In this document: in pieces, positions 1 through 5,820 of the stretch
How positions within the stretch are numbered: the first letter of the stretch is position 1
Layout of the letters: each line of letters begins with the position of its first letter
Assembly: GCA_947624335.1 (NCBI GenBank)
Contig: CANQJX010000071.1
Span: forward strand, 1 to 8,183
DNA length: 8,183 bases
DNA from: an uncultured Marvinbryantia sp.
GTDB lineage: Bacteria; Bacillota; Clostridia; Lachnospirales; Lachnospiraceae
Direction of reading: 5' to 3'
Notes under the pieces: model-generated
Told to the model about the DNA's origin: nothing
Databases searched by the model: none
The model's input: only the letters and a program-made list of their open reading frames with translations
Made by a program: the position numbers and the translations under genes

Positions 1-965
1 ACGTGGAATTCAGGGTGATGTCCGAGAAAATACAGCTGCAGGGGGAGATCCATCTTTTCGTGCTTTATGAAGGGGATGATGAAAGCCGCACCAAACAATG
101 GCTGGAGACGTCTCTGCCGTTTCAGGGAAGCATCGACTGCAAAGAATGCGCGGCGGACCAGATTTCACAGATTGACGCGGTACTGTCCGCGGGCAGCCTG
201 GAGGTGCTTGAGGATTACGATGGAGAACGCCGTTTGTTTTCCCTGGAAGCGGTGCTGGATCTGGACATCAAGCTTTACGCGGAGGAACAGGCCGAAGTCC
301 TGGAAGACATTTATTCGCCGGTCCGGAATCTGATTCCGGTAACGGAACAGCAGGTTTATGAGAGCCTTTTGATGAAAAACTTTTCCAAAGTGCGCGCGAA
401 CGAACGTATCCGCCTTGCCAATAACCAGCCGCGGATGCTCCAGACATGCAGCAGCCGCGGAGAGGTGCGAATCGACCATACAAAGCTGACGGAGCGCGGA
501 ATTGAAGTGGAGGGGGCGGTTTTTGTAACCGTACTTTATGTTTCTTCAGATGATAAAGCGCCCTACGCCGTGCTGGAAGGAGCGGTTCCGTTTTCACAGG
601 TAATTGAGGTGCGGGATGTTACGCCGGACTGCCGCTATACGCTTCAGTCCGATCTGGAACAGTTGTCCACAACCATGATTGACAGCGAAGAAATTGAAGC
701 AAAAGTGATCGTAAATATCAATGCGTTTGTAGTGAGCGTACACAACGAACAGTGTATTACAGATGTGATCGAAGGAGAGATGGATCTGAAAAAATTGCAG
801 GAATTGCCGGGCATTGTCGGTTATATCGTGCAAAACGGAGATACTCTGTGGGATATTTCCAAACACTATTTTACCACGCCGGAACGTATCTGCGCGCTTA
901 ACCGGATCGAGGAAAAAGAGATCCATCCGGGCATGCAGCTTATTATTTTAAAAACCGTAAGCTGA
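1..965 (+). CDS. sipL: SipL-type spore coat morphogenesis protein, SPOCS (DUF3794) repeats plus C-terminal LysM; 5' end outside window
   Basis: Only the C-terminal 320 or so residues are present. The frame is open to the left edge and the first residues already lie inside a SPOCS (DUF3794) domain, so the GTG at base 3 is probably not the true start. One SPOCS domain runs from the edge to about visible residue 120 and another from about 145 to 255. A LysM domain covers about 273-317, beginning GYIVQNGDTLWDIS and ending HPGMQLIIL. No signal peptide or membrane segment is visible in this part. SPOCS plus C-terminal LysM is the architecture of Clostridioides difficile SipL, which binds the coat ATPase SpoIVA through its LysM domain and attaches the coat to the forespore. 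The same role in the mother cell is inferred here. The gene ends with TGA 73 bases before ispE, with no terminator hairpin between. A different SPOCS-LysM spore-surface protein remains possible. Confidence 0.85.
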   Translation, partial: VEFRVMSEKIQLQGEIHLFVLYEGDDESRTKQWLETSLPFQGSIDCKECAADQISQIDAVLSAGSLEVLEDYDGERRLFSLEAVLDLDIKLYAEEQAEVLEDIYSPVRNLIPVTEQQVYESLLMKNFSKVRANERIRLANNQPRMLQTCSSRGEVRIDHTKLTERGIEVEGAVFVTVLYVSSDDKAPYAVLEGAVPFSQVIEVRDVTPDCRYTLQSDLEQLSTTMIDSEEIEAKVIVNINAFVVSVHNEQCITDVIEGEMDLKKLQELPGIVGYIVQNGDTLWDISKHYFTTPERICALNRIEEKEIHPGMQLIILKTVS

Positions 966-972
966 GTTGCGG

Positions 973-1001
973 TTGCAATCAGAAGCGGCGGATGTTACAA
1001 T
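973..1001 (+). promoter_or_regulatory. Predicted vegetative (SigA-type) promoter for ispE-gntR
   Basis: The -35 element TTGCAA (973-978) is separated by 17 bases from the -10 element TACAAT (996-1001). The -10 is preceded by TGT (993-995), giving an extended -10. Four of six and five of six bases match the SigA consensus. It lies in the 73-base gap after sipL, so ispE and the GntR gene need not depend on sporulation transcription. The expected start site is near 1007-1009. Confidence 0.6.
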
Positions 1002-1011
1002 AAAAGCAGGC

Positions 1012-1019
1012 TGTATACA
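1012..1019 (+). promoter_or_regulatory. Candidate GntR-family operator (TGTATACA palindrome)
   Basis: This perfect 8-base palindrome lies 10 bases after the predicted -10 element, just past the expected transcription start. TTGTATACAA is the core of the Bacillus subtilis GntR operator as I remember it, and that protein is also an FCD-type GntR regulator. The GntR/FCD gene two genes downstream is in the same transcript, so autorepression is plausible. The symmetry does not extend beyond 8 bases, so this is an inference. Confidence 0.35.
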
Positions 1020-1025
1020 AAATAC

Positions 1026-1030
1026 GGGAG
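1026..1030 (+). promoter_or_regulatory. Ribosome binding site deciding the ispE start
   Basis: GGGAG ends 8 bases before the ATG at 1039. The in-frame TTG at 967 lies upstream of the predicted promoter and would add 24 residues that do not fit the IspE family, so 1039 is preferred. Confidence 0.7.
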
Positions 1031-1038
1031 AATACGAG

Positions 1039-1905
1039 ATGAACGAAATACGTTTAAAGGCGAAAGCAAAGATCAACCTTGGTCTGGACGTGCTGCGCAA
1101 AAGGGAGGACGGATATCACGAGGTACGAATGATTATGCAGACCGTCAACCTGTATGATAAAATTACCCTGCGCGCCGCGCGCGGGAGCGGGATCCGGCTT
1201 TCGGTCAATCTGCGTTATTTGCCGGAAAACATGGATAATCTTGCGTATAGGGCGGCAAAATTACTGATGGACGAGTTTTCGGCCGCGCAGGGCGTCGAGA
1301 TTGAATTGAATAAATATATCCCGGTGGCGGCGGGGCTGGCTGGCGGCAGTTCCGACGCGGCGGCAGTGCTGGTGGGAATGAATAAGCTGTTTGGCCTCGG
1401 ACTTGACGCGCAGGGTCTGATGGAGCGCGGCGTAAAGCTTGGCGCGGATGTGCCGTTTTGCGTGATGCGGGGCACAGCGCTGGCGGAGGGAATCGGAGAA
1501 AAACTGACGCCGCTTCCGCCGATGCCGCAGTGCCACATTCTGGTGGCAAAGCCCAAAATATATGTCTCCACCAAATTTGTATATGGCAATTTAAAGGTTG
1601 CCGAGATAAAAAAACACCCCGATATTGACGGGCAGATACAGGCGCTTCGGGAGGGAGACCTGAAGTCGCTGGCAAAGCGCATGGGAAACGTGCTGGAGAG
1701 CGTTACGATACCGGAGTATCCGGTGATCCAAACACTGAAAGAGACCATGCTGGAGAACGGAGCGCTCAACGCGATGATGAGCGGAAGCGGACCGACGGTA
1801 TTTGGTCTGTTTGACCAGGAACAGGACGCCGCGCGGGCGTATGAACTGCTGAAAGCCGGAAACGATGCGAAACAGATTTATCTGTGCCGGGCACAGGATA
1901 CATAG
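1039..1905 (+). CDS. ispE: 4-diphosphocytidyl-2-C-methyl-D-erythritol kinase (IspE)
   Basis: A cytosolic GHMP-superfamily kinase that phosphorylates CDP-methylerythritol with ATP in the MEP pathway to isopentenyl diphosphate. The 288-residue product has the normal IspE length. It shows the N-terminal substrate motif with AKINLGLDVL at residues 10-19 (Lys11 is the expected catalytic lysine) and DGYHEV at 24-29. The glycine-rich ATP loop PVAAGLAGGSSDAA spans 95-108, GADVPF at 135-140 carries the probable catalytic Asp137, and the C-terminal GHMP motif MMSGSGPTVFGLF is at 246-258. ATG 1039 is chosen from the ribosome binding site and family alignment. The TAG stop overlaps the ribosome binding site of the following GntR gene, which starts 11 bases later, so the two are translated from one message. 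Nothing is truncated or unusual in the catalytic motifs. Confidence 0.98.
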   Translation: MNEIRLKAKAKINLGLDVLRKREDGYHEVRMIMQTVNLYDKITLRAARGSGIRLSVNLRYLPENMDNLAYRAAKLLMDEFSAAQGVEIELNKYIPVAAGLAGGSSDAAAVLVGMNKLFGLGLDAQGLMERGVKLGADVPFCVMRGTALAEGIGEKLTPLPPMPQCHILVAKPKIYVSTKFVYGNLKVAEIKKHPDIDGQIQALREGDLKSLAKRMGNVLESVTIPEYPVIQTLKETMLENGALNAMMSGSGPTVFGLFDQEQDAARAYELLKAGNDAKQIYLCRAQDT

Positions 1906-1909
1906 GAGG
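1904..1909 (+). promoter_or_regulatory. Ribosome binding site of the GntR gene, overlapping the ispE stop
   Basis: A perfect AGGAGG sits 7 bases before ATG 1917 and shares bases with the ispE TAG. It fixes the start at 1917 rather than the in-frame ATG at 1884 inside ispE, and implies translational coupling. Confidence 0.85.
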
Positions 1910-1916
1910 AGAACCG

Positions 1917-2591
1917 ATGAACGATAACTTTCACATTGAAATGAGCGAATATCTTCCCCTGCGGGACGTGGTATTTCACACGCTTCGCAAAGCGATCCTA
2001 AAAGGGGAATTAAATCCGGGAGAGCGGCTGATGGAGATTCAGCTTGCGCAGCGGCTGGGCGTAAGCCGCACGCCGGTGCGGGAAGCGATCCGAAAACTGG
2101 AACTGGAAGGGCTGGTGCGGATGATGCCGCGGCGCGGCGCCGTGGTGGCGGAAATTACGGTGCAGGATCTGGAAGACGTACTGGAAGTGCGCGCGGCCCT
2201 GGAGGAGCTGGCGGTACGAAAGGCATGCGAACATATGGAGGAGGAACAACTGCGCAATCTGAAAAGGGCGGCCAATGAGTTTAAACGGACGTTGGAAGGC
2301 AGCGATCTGCTCGCCTGCGTGGAGGCGGACATGGCGTTCCATGAGATTATTTACGACGCGGCTCAAAACCAGCGCCTTCAACAGATGCTGCAGCATCTGC
2401 GGGAGCAGATGTACCGCTATCGCCTGGAATACCTGAAAGACAAGCGGATGCACAGGCTGCTGGTCGAGGAACACGATACGATCCGCCGCGCTTTAAAAAA
2501 GCGCGACGCGGCAAAAGCGGGCAGCGCAATGCGCATCCATATTGAAAATCAGAAAGATTCTATGGTGCAGAGCCTTACAAAATCTGAATAG
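1917..2591 (+). CDS. GntR-family transcriptional regulator, FadR subfamily with FCD domain
   Basis: A 224-residue DNA-binding regulator. The N-terminal winged helix (about residues 14-80) has the classic GntR signature: PGERLMEIQLAQRLGVSRTP at 34-53, then VREAIRKLELEGLV to 67, with the wing at MPRRGAVV (70-77). The all-helical FCD ligand-binding domain follows (about 85-215). Asp138, His142, His186 and His208 match the four metal-coordinating positions of FCD proteins, so a bound metal with a carboxylate-type effector is likely; the effector itself cannot be read from sequence. It is co-transcribed with ispE and is followed by an intrinsic terminator. A TGTATACA palindrome at the ispE promoter is a candidate binding site. 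Linkage of a GntR gene to sipL and ispE also occurs, as I recall, in Clostridioides difficile, so the arrangement is probably old. Targets may be the operon itself or distant genes. Confidence 0.93.
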   Translation: MNDNFHIEMSEYLPLRDVVFHTLRKAILKGELNPGERLMEIQLAQRLGVSRTPVREAIRKLELEGLVRMMPRRGAVVAEITVQDLEDVLEVRAALEELAVRKACEHMEEEQLRNLKRAANEFKRTLEGSDLLACVEADMAFHEIIYDAAQNQRLQQMLQHLREQMYRYRLEYLKDKRMHRLLVEEHDTIRRALKKRDAAKAGSAMRIHIENQKDSMVQSLTKSE

Positions 2592-2614
2592 GGTATCAAA
2601 GAGATGGTTATGAT

Positions 2615-2650
2615 AAAGAGAAAGGAAACACGCCTTTCTCTTTTTTATTT
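2615..2650 (+). terminator. Rho-independent terminator after gntR
   Basis: An 11-base-pair perfect stem (2615-2625 with 2633-2643) has a 7-base loop AAACACG and runs into a T-rich tail (2641-2650). It lies 24 bases after the gntR stop and separates the ispE-gntR unit from the germination operon, whose first ATG is only 42 bases further on. Confidence 0.9.
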
Positions 2651-2691
2651 AGACGGAAACTTCCGGTGATCTTGATACGGGTGGTGAGAGA

Positions 2692-3813
2692 ATGGAAATA
2701 CCAAAAGCGGAATCGGAGAAAAGCCTGCGGGGATCGCGGGAAGCGTTTACAGAGGATCTGGATACCAACATTACGCTGATTACCAACCGGATCTGTGATC
2801 CGCATTTAAAGCGCGCAGATTTAAAGCTCGGACGGCGCACACAGACCAAAACGGCCATACTCTATCTGGAGGACGTAGCGTATCAGAGCGTCATCGACGA
2901 CGCAAAAAGCAGACTGGAAAAATTGAATATCGACAGTATTATGGACAGCGGAATGGCGGAACAGCTCACAAAGGAAAGCGTCTGGTCGCCGTTTCCGCAA
3001 TATCAGGCGACAGAGCGCCCGGACCGCGTTTCCCAGGCGCTTCTGGAAGGACGCGGGGCGATTCTGTTTGATCACTCTCCGGAGGCGCTGCTGTTTCCGG
3101 TTACGGCGGACAGCCTGTTTCAGACCAACGATGATTATTACCGGCATTTTCTGGTCGTTTCTTTCCTGCGCCTGATCCGTTATCTGGCGGCTTTTCTGGC
3201 GGTGCTTCTGCCCGGAATTTATGTGGCGGTAAACTGCTTTCACCCGCAGATCCTGCCGGCAAATCTGACGCTTTCGTTAGCGGAGGCAAGAACCGGCGTA
3301 CCGTTTCCGGTGCTGATTGAAGTTTTGATCATGGAAATTGCATTTGAACTGATCCGCGAAGCGGGACTGCGGATGCCGGGGGCAATCGGCAATACCATCG
3401 GCATCGTGGGCGGCCTGATCATCGGGCAGTCCGCTGTCAGCGCCAATCTGGTCAGCCCCATGACGGTAGTAGTGGTAGCGCTGACGGCGCTTGGATCGTT
3501 TTCGGTTCCGAATGAAGAATTTTCCGAAGCGCTGCGGCTGCTGAAATACGGAAATATTTTTTTGGGCGGATTTTTGGGGATCGCAGGAATTGTCCTGGGA
3601 AGTTATCTGATGCTTTTGCACCTTTGCGCGCTGCGAAGCTTTGGCGTGCCGTATTTAAGCCCTTATGCGGCGCAGGATAAAAACGATTATCAGGATCTGC
3701 GCGACGCGCTGATCCGTTTTCCGCTTCGGATGCTGGTAAGACGGCCGCTGTACGCAAGGCGGGAACAACGAATACGCATGCGGTGGGAGGACAAGAAAAA
3801 TGTTCGCAAATAA
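2692..3813 (+). CDS. GerA-family spore germinant receptor subunit A, lacking the first N-terminal subdomain
   Basis: A subunit of a Ger-type nutrient receptor in the inner membrane of the spore; in B. subtilis the GerA subunit oligomerises into a germinant-gated ion channel. Visible landmarks are RGSREAFTED (residues 13-22), SPFPQ (99-103), TERPDRVS (107-114), LLEGR (117-121), DDYY (147-150), then a membrane region from about 155 with GVPFP (202-206), REAGLRMP (222-229) and a C-terminal SFGVPYLSPYA. Family members are usually 460-500 residues with some 120-135 residues before the RG(P/S) motif. This 373-residue protein has only 12, so the first N-terminal subdomain is missing. The start is firm: an in-frame TAG lies at 2650-2652 and no other start codon intervenes. 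It overlaps the next gene by 14 bases. I find no promoter between the preceding terminator and this gene. Confidence 0.93.
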   Translation: MEIPKAESEKSLRGSREAFTEDLDTNITLITNRICDPHLKRADLKLGRRTQTKTAILYLEDVAYQSVIDDAKSRLEKLNIDSIMDSGMAEQLTKESVWSPFPQYQATERPDRVSQALLEGRGAILFDHSPEALLFPVTADSLFQTNDDYYRHFLVVSFLRLIRYLAAFLAVLLPGIYVAVNCFHPQILPANLTLSLAEARTGVPFPVLIEVLIMEIAFELIREAGLRMPGAIGNTIGIVGGLIIGQSAVSANLVSPMTVVVVALTALGSFSVPNEEFSEALRLLKYGNIFLGGFLGIAGIVLGSYLMLLHLCALRSFGVPYLSPYAAQDKNDYQDLRDALIRFPLRMLVRRPLYARREQRIRMRWEDKKNVRK

Positions 3814-4897
3814 CGGAAAAATTTCGGCGCATCAGATAAGCTGCCTGCTGTTTGTAGACTGGATCGGCAAACTTTTGCTTTTGCTGCCGCTTATCCGGGG
3901 AACGCTGGGCGGCTGGGATTTTTTCGCCGCCGTAATATTGGGAAGCATATGGGTATGGCTTTATCTGGTTGTTATTGCAGGGCTTTCCGCTTCGGTCAGA
4001 CAAAGCTTTACGGGGTTTTTAAAAGAGCGGGTGGGAAGCTATGCCGCCTGCGCGGCGGATGTGTTCGTTCTTTTCTATCTGCTTGGGAATCTGACGTTTG
4101 TGACCAGAATCACGGGAAGGATCTGCCATGAATATTTACTGCCGGAGGTTTCGGAAACCCTGCTTGCCGTGTGCGTGTTTGCAGCCGGACTGGCGACGGC
4201 GGCCGGGGACCGTCAGAAGCGGGCGCGCGCGGCGGAAATCCTCTTTTTCCCGATAGCCCTTGCGCTGGCGGTGATGCTGATTGCATCGGCGCGCGGCATT
4301 CGGATTACAAATTTTAAATATGAAGGAACGTTTGACGCGGCGGAGGTTTTAAAACGCAGCGGCGCGGTATTTGCGGCTTTTTCCGGCGCTGTGCTGATCC
4401 TTTACGAGACGCCGTATATAAACTGGGAAAAGAAAGACTGTCTCAAGGCGATGCGCAGAGGCTGGATTTTTACGCTGGTCTTTTTACTGGCGGCGTTTTT
4501 CGCCGCATTGGGGGTATTGGGGGAAAACAGCCTTTTGCGCCTGCAGTGGCCGGTTCTGACTCTGATGAGCAGCGCAAGCCTGCCGGGAGGTTTTCTGCAG
4601 CGGTGGGACGCGGTATTTCTCGCGTTTCTTTTGTTTAGCTTTTTGCTTTCGGCGGGCACATCCTGCCACTATTTAAAGCGCGTTGCGAATGAAGTCTGGC
4701 CCGGGCGGGATAAAAAGTGGATGTGGATTTTCCCGCTGGCGGTAATTTTACTGACAAAAGATTATGAAACTACGGCGGCTTTGTTTACCAGGTGGTCGTT
4801 TTGCTGCCTGACGCCGCTGGTGGCTGTGATACCGGTATTTCTTATGACATTGGAAAGGATTCGGAAAAAATGCGGCTGTTCAGGGAAATCATCATAA
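3800..4897 (+). CDS. GerB-family spore germination permease-like subunit
   Basis: The B subunit of the same receptor, an APC-superfamily membrane protein that in B. subtilis GerA binds the amino-acid germinant. At 365 residues it has full family length, with about ten hydrophobic segments. It opens with the typical KISAHQ motif (residues 7-12) directly before the first membrane span. Later spans include the segments around GWDFFAAVILGSIW (from about 38) and AVFAAFSGAVLILYETPY (about 190-207). It ends in a basic tail. A GGGAGG ribosome binding site lies 9 bases before ATG 3800, inside the end of the A gene. It in turn overlaps the C gene by 28 bases, so all three subunits are translationally coupled. 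The germinant cannot be predicted from what I can see. Assignment rests on fold pattern, length and gene order rather than on many fixed residues. Confidence 0.9.
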   Translation: MFANNGKISAHQISCLLFVDWIGKLLLLLPLIRGTLGGWDFFAAVILGSIWVWLYLVVIAGLSASVRQSFTGFLKERVGSYAACAADVFVLFYLLGNLTFVTRITGRICHEYLLPEVSETLLAVCVFAAGLATAAGDRQKRARAAEILFFPIALALAVMLIASARGIRITNFKYEGTFDAAEVLKRSGAVFAAFSGAVLILYETPYINWEKKDCLKAMRRGWIFTLVFLLAAFFAALGVLGENSLLRLQWPVLTLMSSASLPGGFLQRWDAVFLAFLLFSFLLSAGTSCHYLKRVANEVWPGRDKKWMWIFPLAVILLTKDYETTAALFTRWSFCCLTPLVAVIPVFLMTLERIRKKCGCSGKSS

Positions 4898-5361
4898 TTC
4901 TGGCGGTGATCCTTCTTTGCGGGTGCGCGGCGAGAGAACTGGAAGAGCGGGCGTTTGCGCAGGCAATGGAACTGGATCTGCGCGGCGGAAAACTTGCGGG
5001 AGGATTTGGCCAAACGCTGGTAAGCGGAGAAAATGTAGCGGAAATTTTGCAGGAATATCAGAACCATATGGATAAATACCTGGATCTTGGCCATGTAAAA
5101 GCGATAGTATTCGGGGAGAAACTGCTGGCGGACAAGGAAAAATGCAAAACGGTGCTTCTGGAACTGGAGCAGATGCCGATGATCTCGCGCAACAGCCGGG
5201 TTTTTTCGTATTCTTATCAGGGGCAGGAAAGCTATCTGCAGGAGCTGGAAAAGGAGGGGAAGAACGCCGGTCAGTATCTGTGCGACTGCTACGAAAATAA
5301 TCCGTACCTGGGCGGCACAAAGATGCGGTCGCTGGGGGAGATGCTTAGCGCGCTGGAATAA
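4870..5361 (+). CDS. GerC-type germination lipoprotein, N-terminal domain only
   Basis: The third receptor subunit, expected to be lipid-anchored on the outer face of the spore inner membrane. ATG 4870 gives an ideal lipoprotein signal: Arg2 and Arg5, a hydrophobic run IIIILAVILL (7-16) and a lipobox LCGC with Cys19 as the lipidated residue. AAAGGA lies 10 bases upstream. The mature start ARELEERAFAQAMELD matches the family pattern (RELED...A..IGID), and GHVKAIVFGEKLL (about residues 76-88) matches the conserved GH(I/V)K-GE stretch of GerAC domain 1. Usual GerC proteins are about 350-400 residues with three domains. This one is 163 residues and stops after the first, followed closely by a strong terminator. 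The second and third domains are therefore absent, not shifted into another frame. An unrelated small lipoprotein replacing GerC is less likely given position and motifs. Confidence 0.78.
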   Translation: MRLFREIIIILAVILLCGCAARELEERAFAQAMELDLRGGKLAGGFGQTLVSGENVAEILQEYQNHMDKYLDLGHVKAIVFGEKLLADKEKCKTVLLELEQMPMISRNSRVFSYSYQGQESYLQELEKEGKNAGQYLCDCYENNPYLGGTKMRSLGEMLSALE

Positions 5362-5373
5362 CTTTGCCGGAAA

Positions 5374-5417
5374 AGGCTGCCGCACATTCTGATCGGGAAT
5401 GGTGCGGCAGCTTGTTT
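5374..5417. terminator. Strong, probably bidirectional terminator between convergent genes
   Basis: The stem GCTGCCGCAC (5376-5385) pairs perfectly with GTGCGGCAGC (5402-5411) and is extended inward by ATTC/GAAT around a single bulged G, with a 7-base loop. The forward strand follows it with TTGTTT. On the reverse strand the hairpin is followed by TTTT (complement of 5371-5374). It sits 12 bases after the GerC stop and 31 bases past the stop of the small reverse gene, so it can serve both. Confidence 0.85.
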
Positions 5418-5448
5418 AAAGCAGGGATCGCCGGCGCGCAAGGAAAGC

Positions 5449-5700
5449 TCAGCCGCGCGCTTCAGACGGGCCTTTGTCCGGACCGCTGCGCGTGTTTGCC
5501 TTGCCGGATACGGCGGCCGGCCCGTGTTCGCCCGCAAGCCGGGGCGGGCGGAACGGATAAATGTCTTCGTAAGATTCCAGTTCATAATCGTTTCGCGGCG
5601 CGGACGGGATCAGGCCCGTATAGTCCGTAGCGGACGCGGACTTTCCCAGATAATCATAAGAATCCACCGTCAAATCTTTGTCGTCTGTTTCTTTTTTCAT
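5449..5700 (-). CDS. Small hypothetical protein, acidic and tyrosine-rich N-terminal half
   Basis: I do not recognise this 83-residue protein. It is supported by an AAAGGAG ribosome binding site 7 bases before its ATG, codon use like its neighbours, a shared terminator downstream and a plausible promoter. The N-terminal half is acidic with repeated aromatic motifs: DSYDYLG (13-19), TDYTG (25-29), NDYELESYEDIYPFRPP (37-53). The C-terminal 30 residues are rich in Gly, Pro, Ala, Arg and Lys, and look disordered. There is no signal peptide, membrane span, cysteine or catalytic motif. It stands alone, convergent with the germination operon and divergent from the DUF445 gene. A spore-associated structural or adaptor peptide is conceivable from the neighbourhood and composition, but that is speculation. 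The overlapping forward frames lack comparable start signals. Confidence 0.72.
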   Translation of the reverse strand: MKKETDDKDLTVDSYDYLGKSASATDYTGLIPSAPRNDYELESYEDIYPFRPPRLAGEHGPAAVSGKANTRSGPDKGPSEARG

Positions 5701-5707
5701 CGCTTTG

Positions 5708-5714
5708 CTCCTTT
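5708..5714 (-). promoter_or_regulatory. Ribosome binding site of the small reverse gene
   Basis: AAAGGAG on the reverse strand, followed by 7 bases (CAAAGCG) and then ATG at 5700-5698. This is the main evidence that the reverse reading frame is a real gene and that it starts here. Confidence 0.8.
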
Positions 5715-5723
5715 TTGTTTGAT

Positions 5724-5756
5724 ACTATAGTGTGCGCAGAAAAAAATAACGAATAC
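5724..5756 (-). promoter_or_regulatory. Possible promoter of the small reverse gene
   Basis: On the reverse strand TATAGT (5729-5724) is a fair -10 element, with only a weak TCGTTA -35 17 bases upstream. The same stretch also reads GTATT, 17 bases, CACACTA, which resembles the forespore SigG pattern (GNATR / CATNNTA) with one mismatch in each element. I cannot decide between vegetative and sporulation use. Confidence 0.35.
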
Positions 5757-5765
5757 TGGGATTAA

Positions 5766-5797
5766 TTGATGCGGGAAAGAAAAAAGTGTGGTAATAT
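5766..5797 (+). promoter_or_regulatory. Possible extended -10 promoter for the DUF445-nfo-larB unit
   Basis: TGGTAATAT (5789-5797) contains TAATAT preceded by TGG, an extended -10. The nearest -35-like hexamer TTGATG (5766-5771) is 20 bases away, longer than ideal, so recognition would lean on the extended -10. The leader to ATG 5821 would be about 17 bases. Confidence 0.4.
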
Positions 5798-5804
5798 ATA
5801 AATC

Positions 5805-5811
5805 AAGGGGG
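5805..5811 (+). promoter_or_regulatory. Ribosome binding site deciding the DUF445 gene start
   Basis: AAGGGGG ends 9 bases before ATG 5821. The alternative in-frame GTG at 5788 overlaps the predicted -10 region and lacks a ribosome binding site, so 5821 is preferred. Confidence 0.7.
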
Positions 5812-5820
5812 ACCGGTTTT

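Noticed and set aside
967..1038. N-terminal extension of IspE from the in-frame TTG at 967
   Set aside because: It would start upstream of the predicted -35 and -10 elements, has no ribosome binding site, and adds residues not found in IspE. ATG 1039 has a good GGGAG site.
1205..1769. Long reverse-strand frames inside ispE (up to about 184 codons)
   Set aside because: They are antisense to a gene with all family motifs, lack ribosome binding sites, and arise from the G/C-rich third-position bias.
2487..2505. Perfect 8-base hairpin CGCGCTTT / AAAGCGCG with an AAA loop
   Set aside because: It lies inside the coding region of the GntR protein and is explained by codons for ALKKRDA; there is no T-run after it, so it is not a terminator.
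5362..5448. Remnant of the missing GerC domains after the stop codon
   Set aside because: The 87 bases contain the terminator hairpin and no GerC-like reading in any frame, so the shortened gene is not explained by a local frameshift.
5364..5630. Forward reading frame opposite the small reverse gene
   Set aside because: It starts with TTG inside the terminator hairpin, has no ribosome binding site, and its Arg/Cys/Pro-rich product looks like an antisense shadow of the reverse gene.
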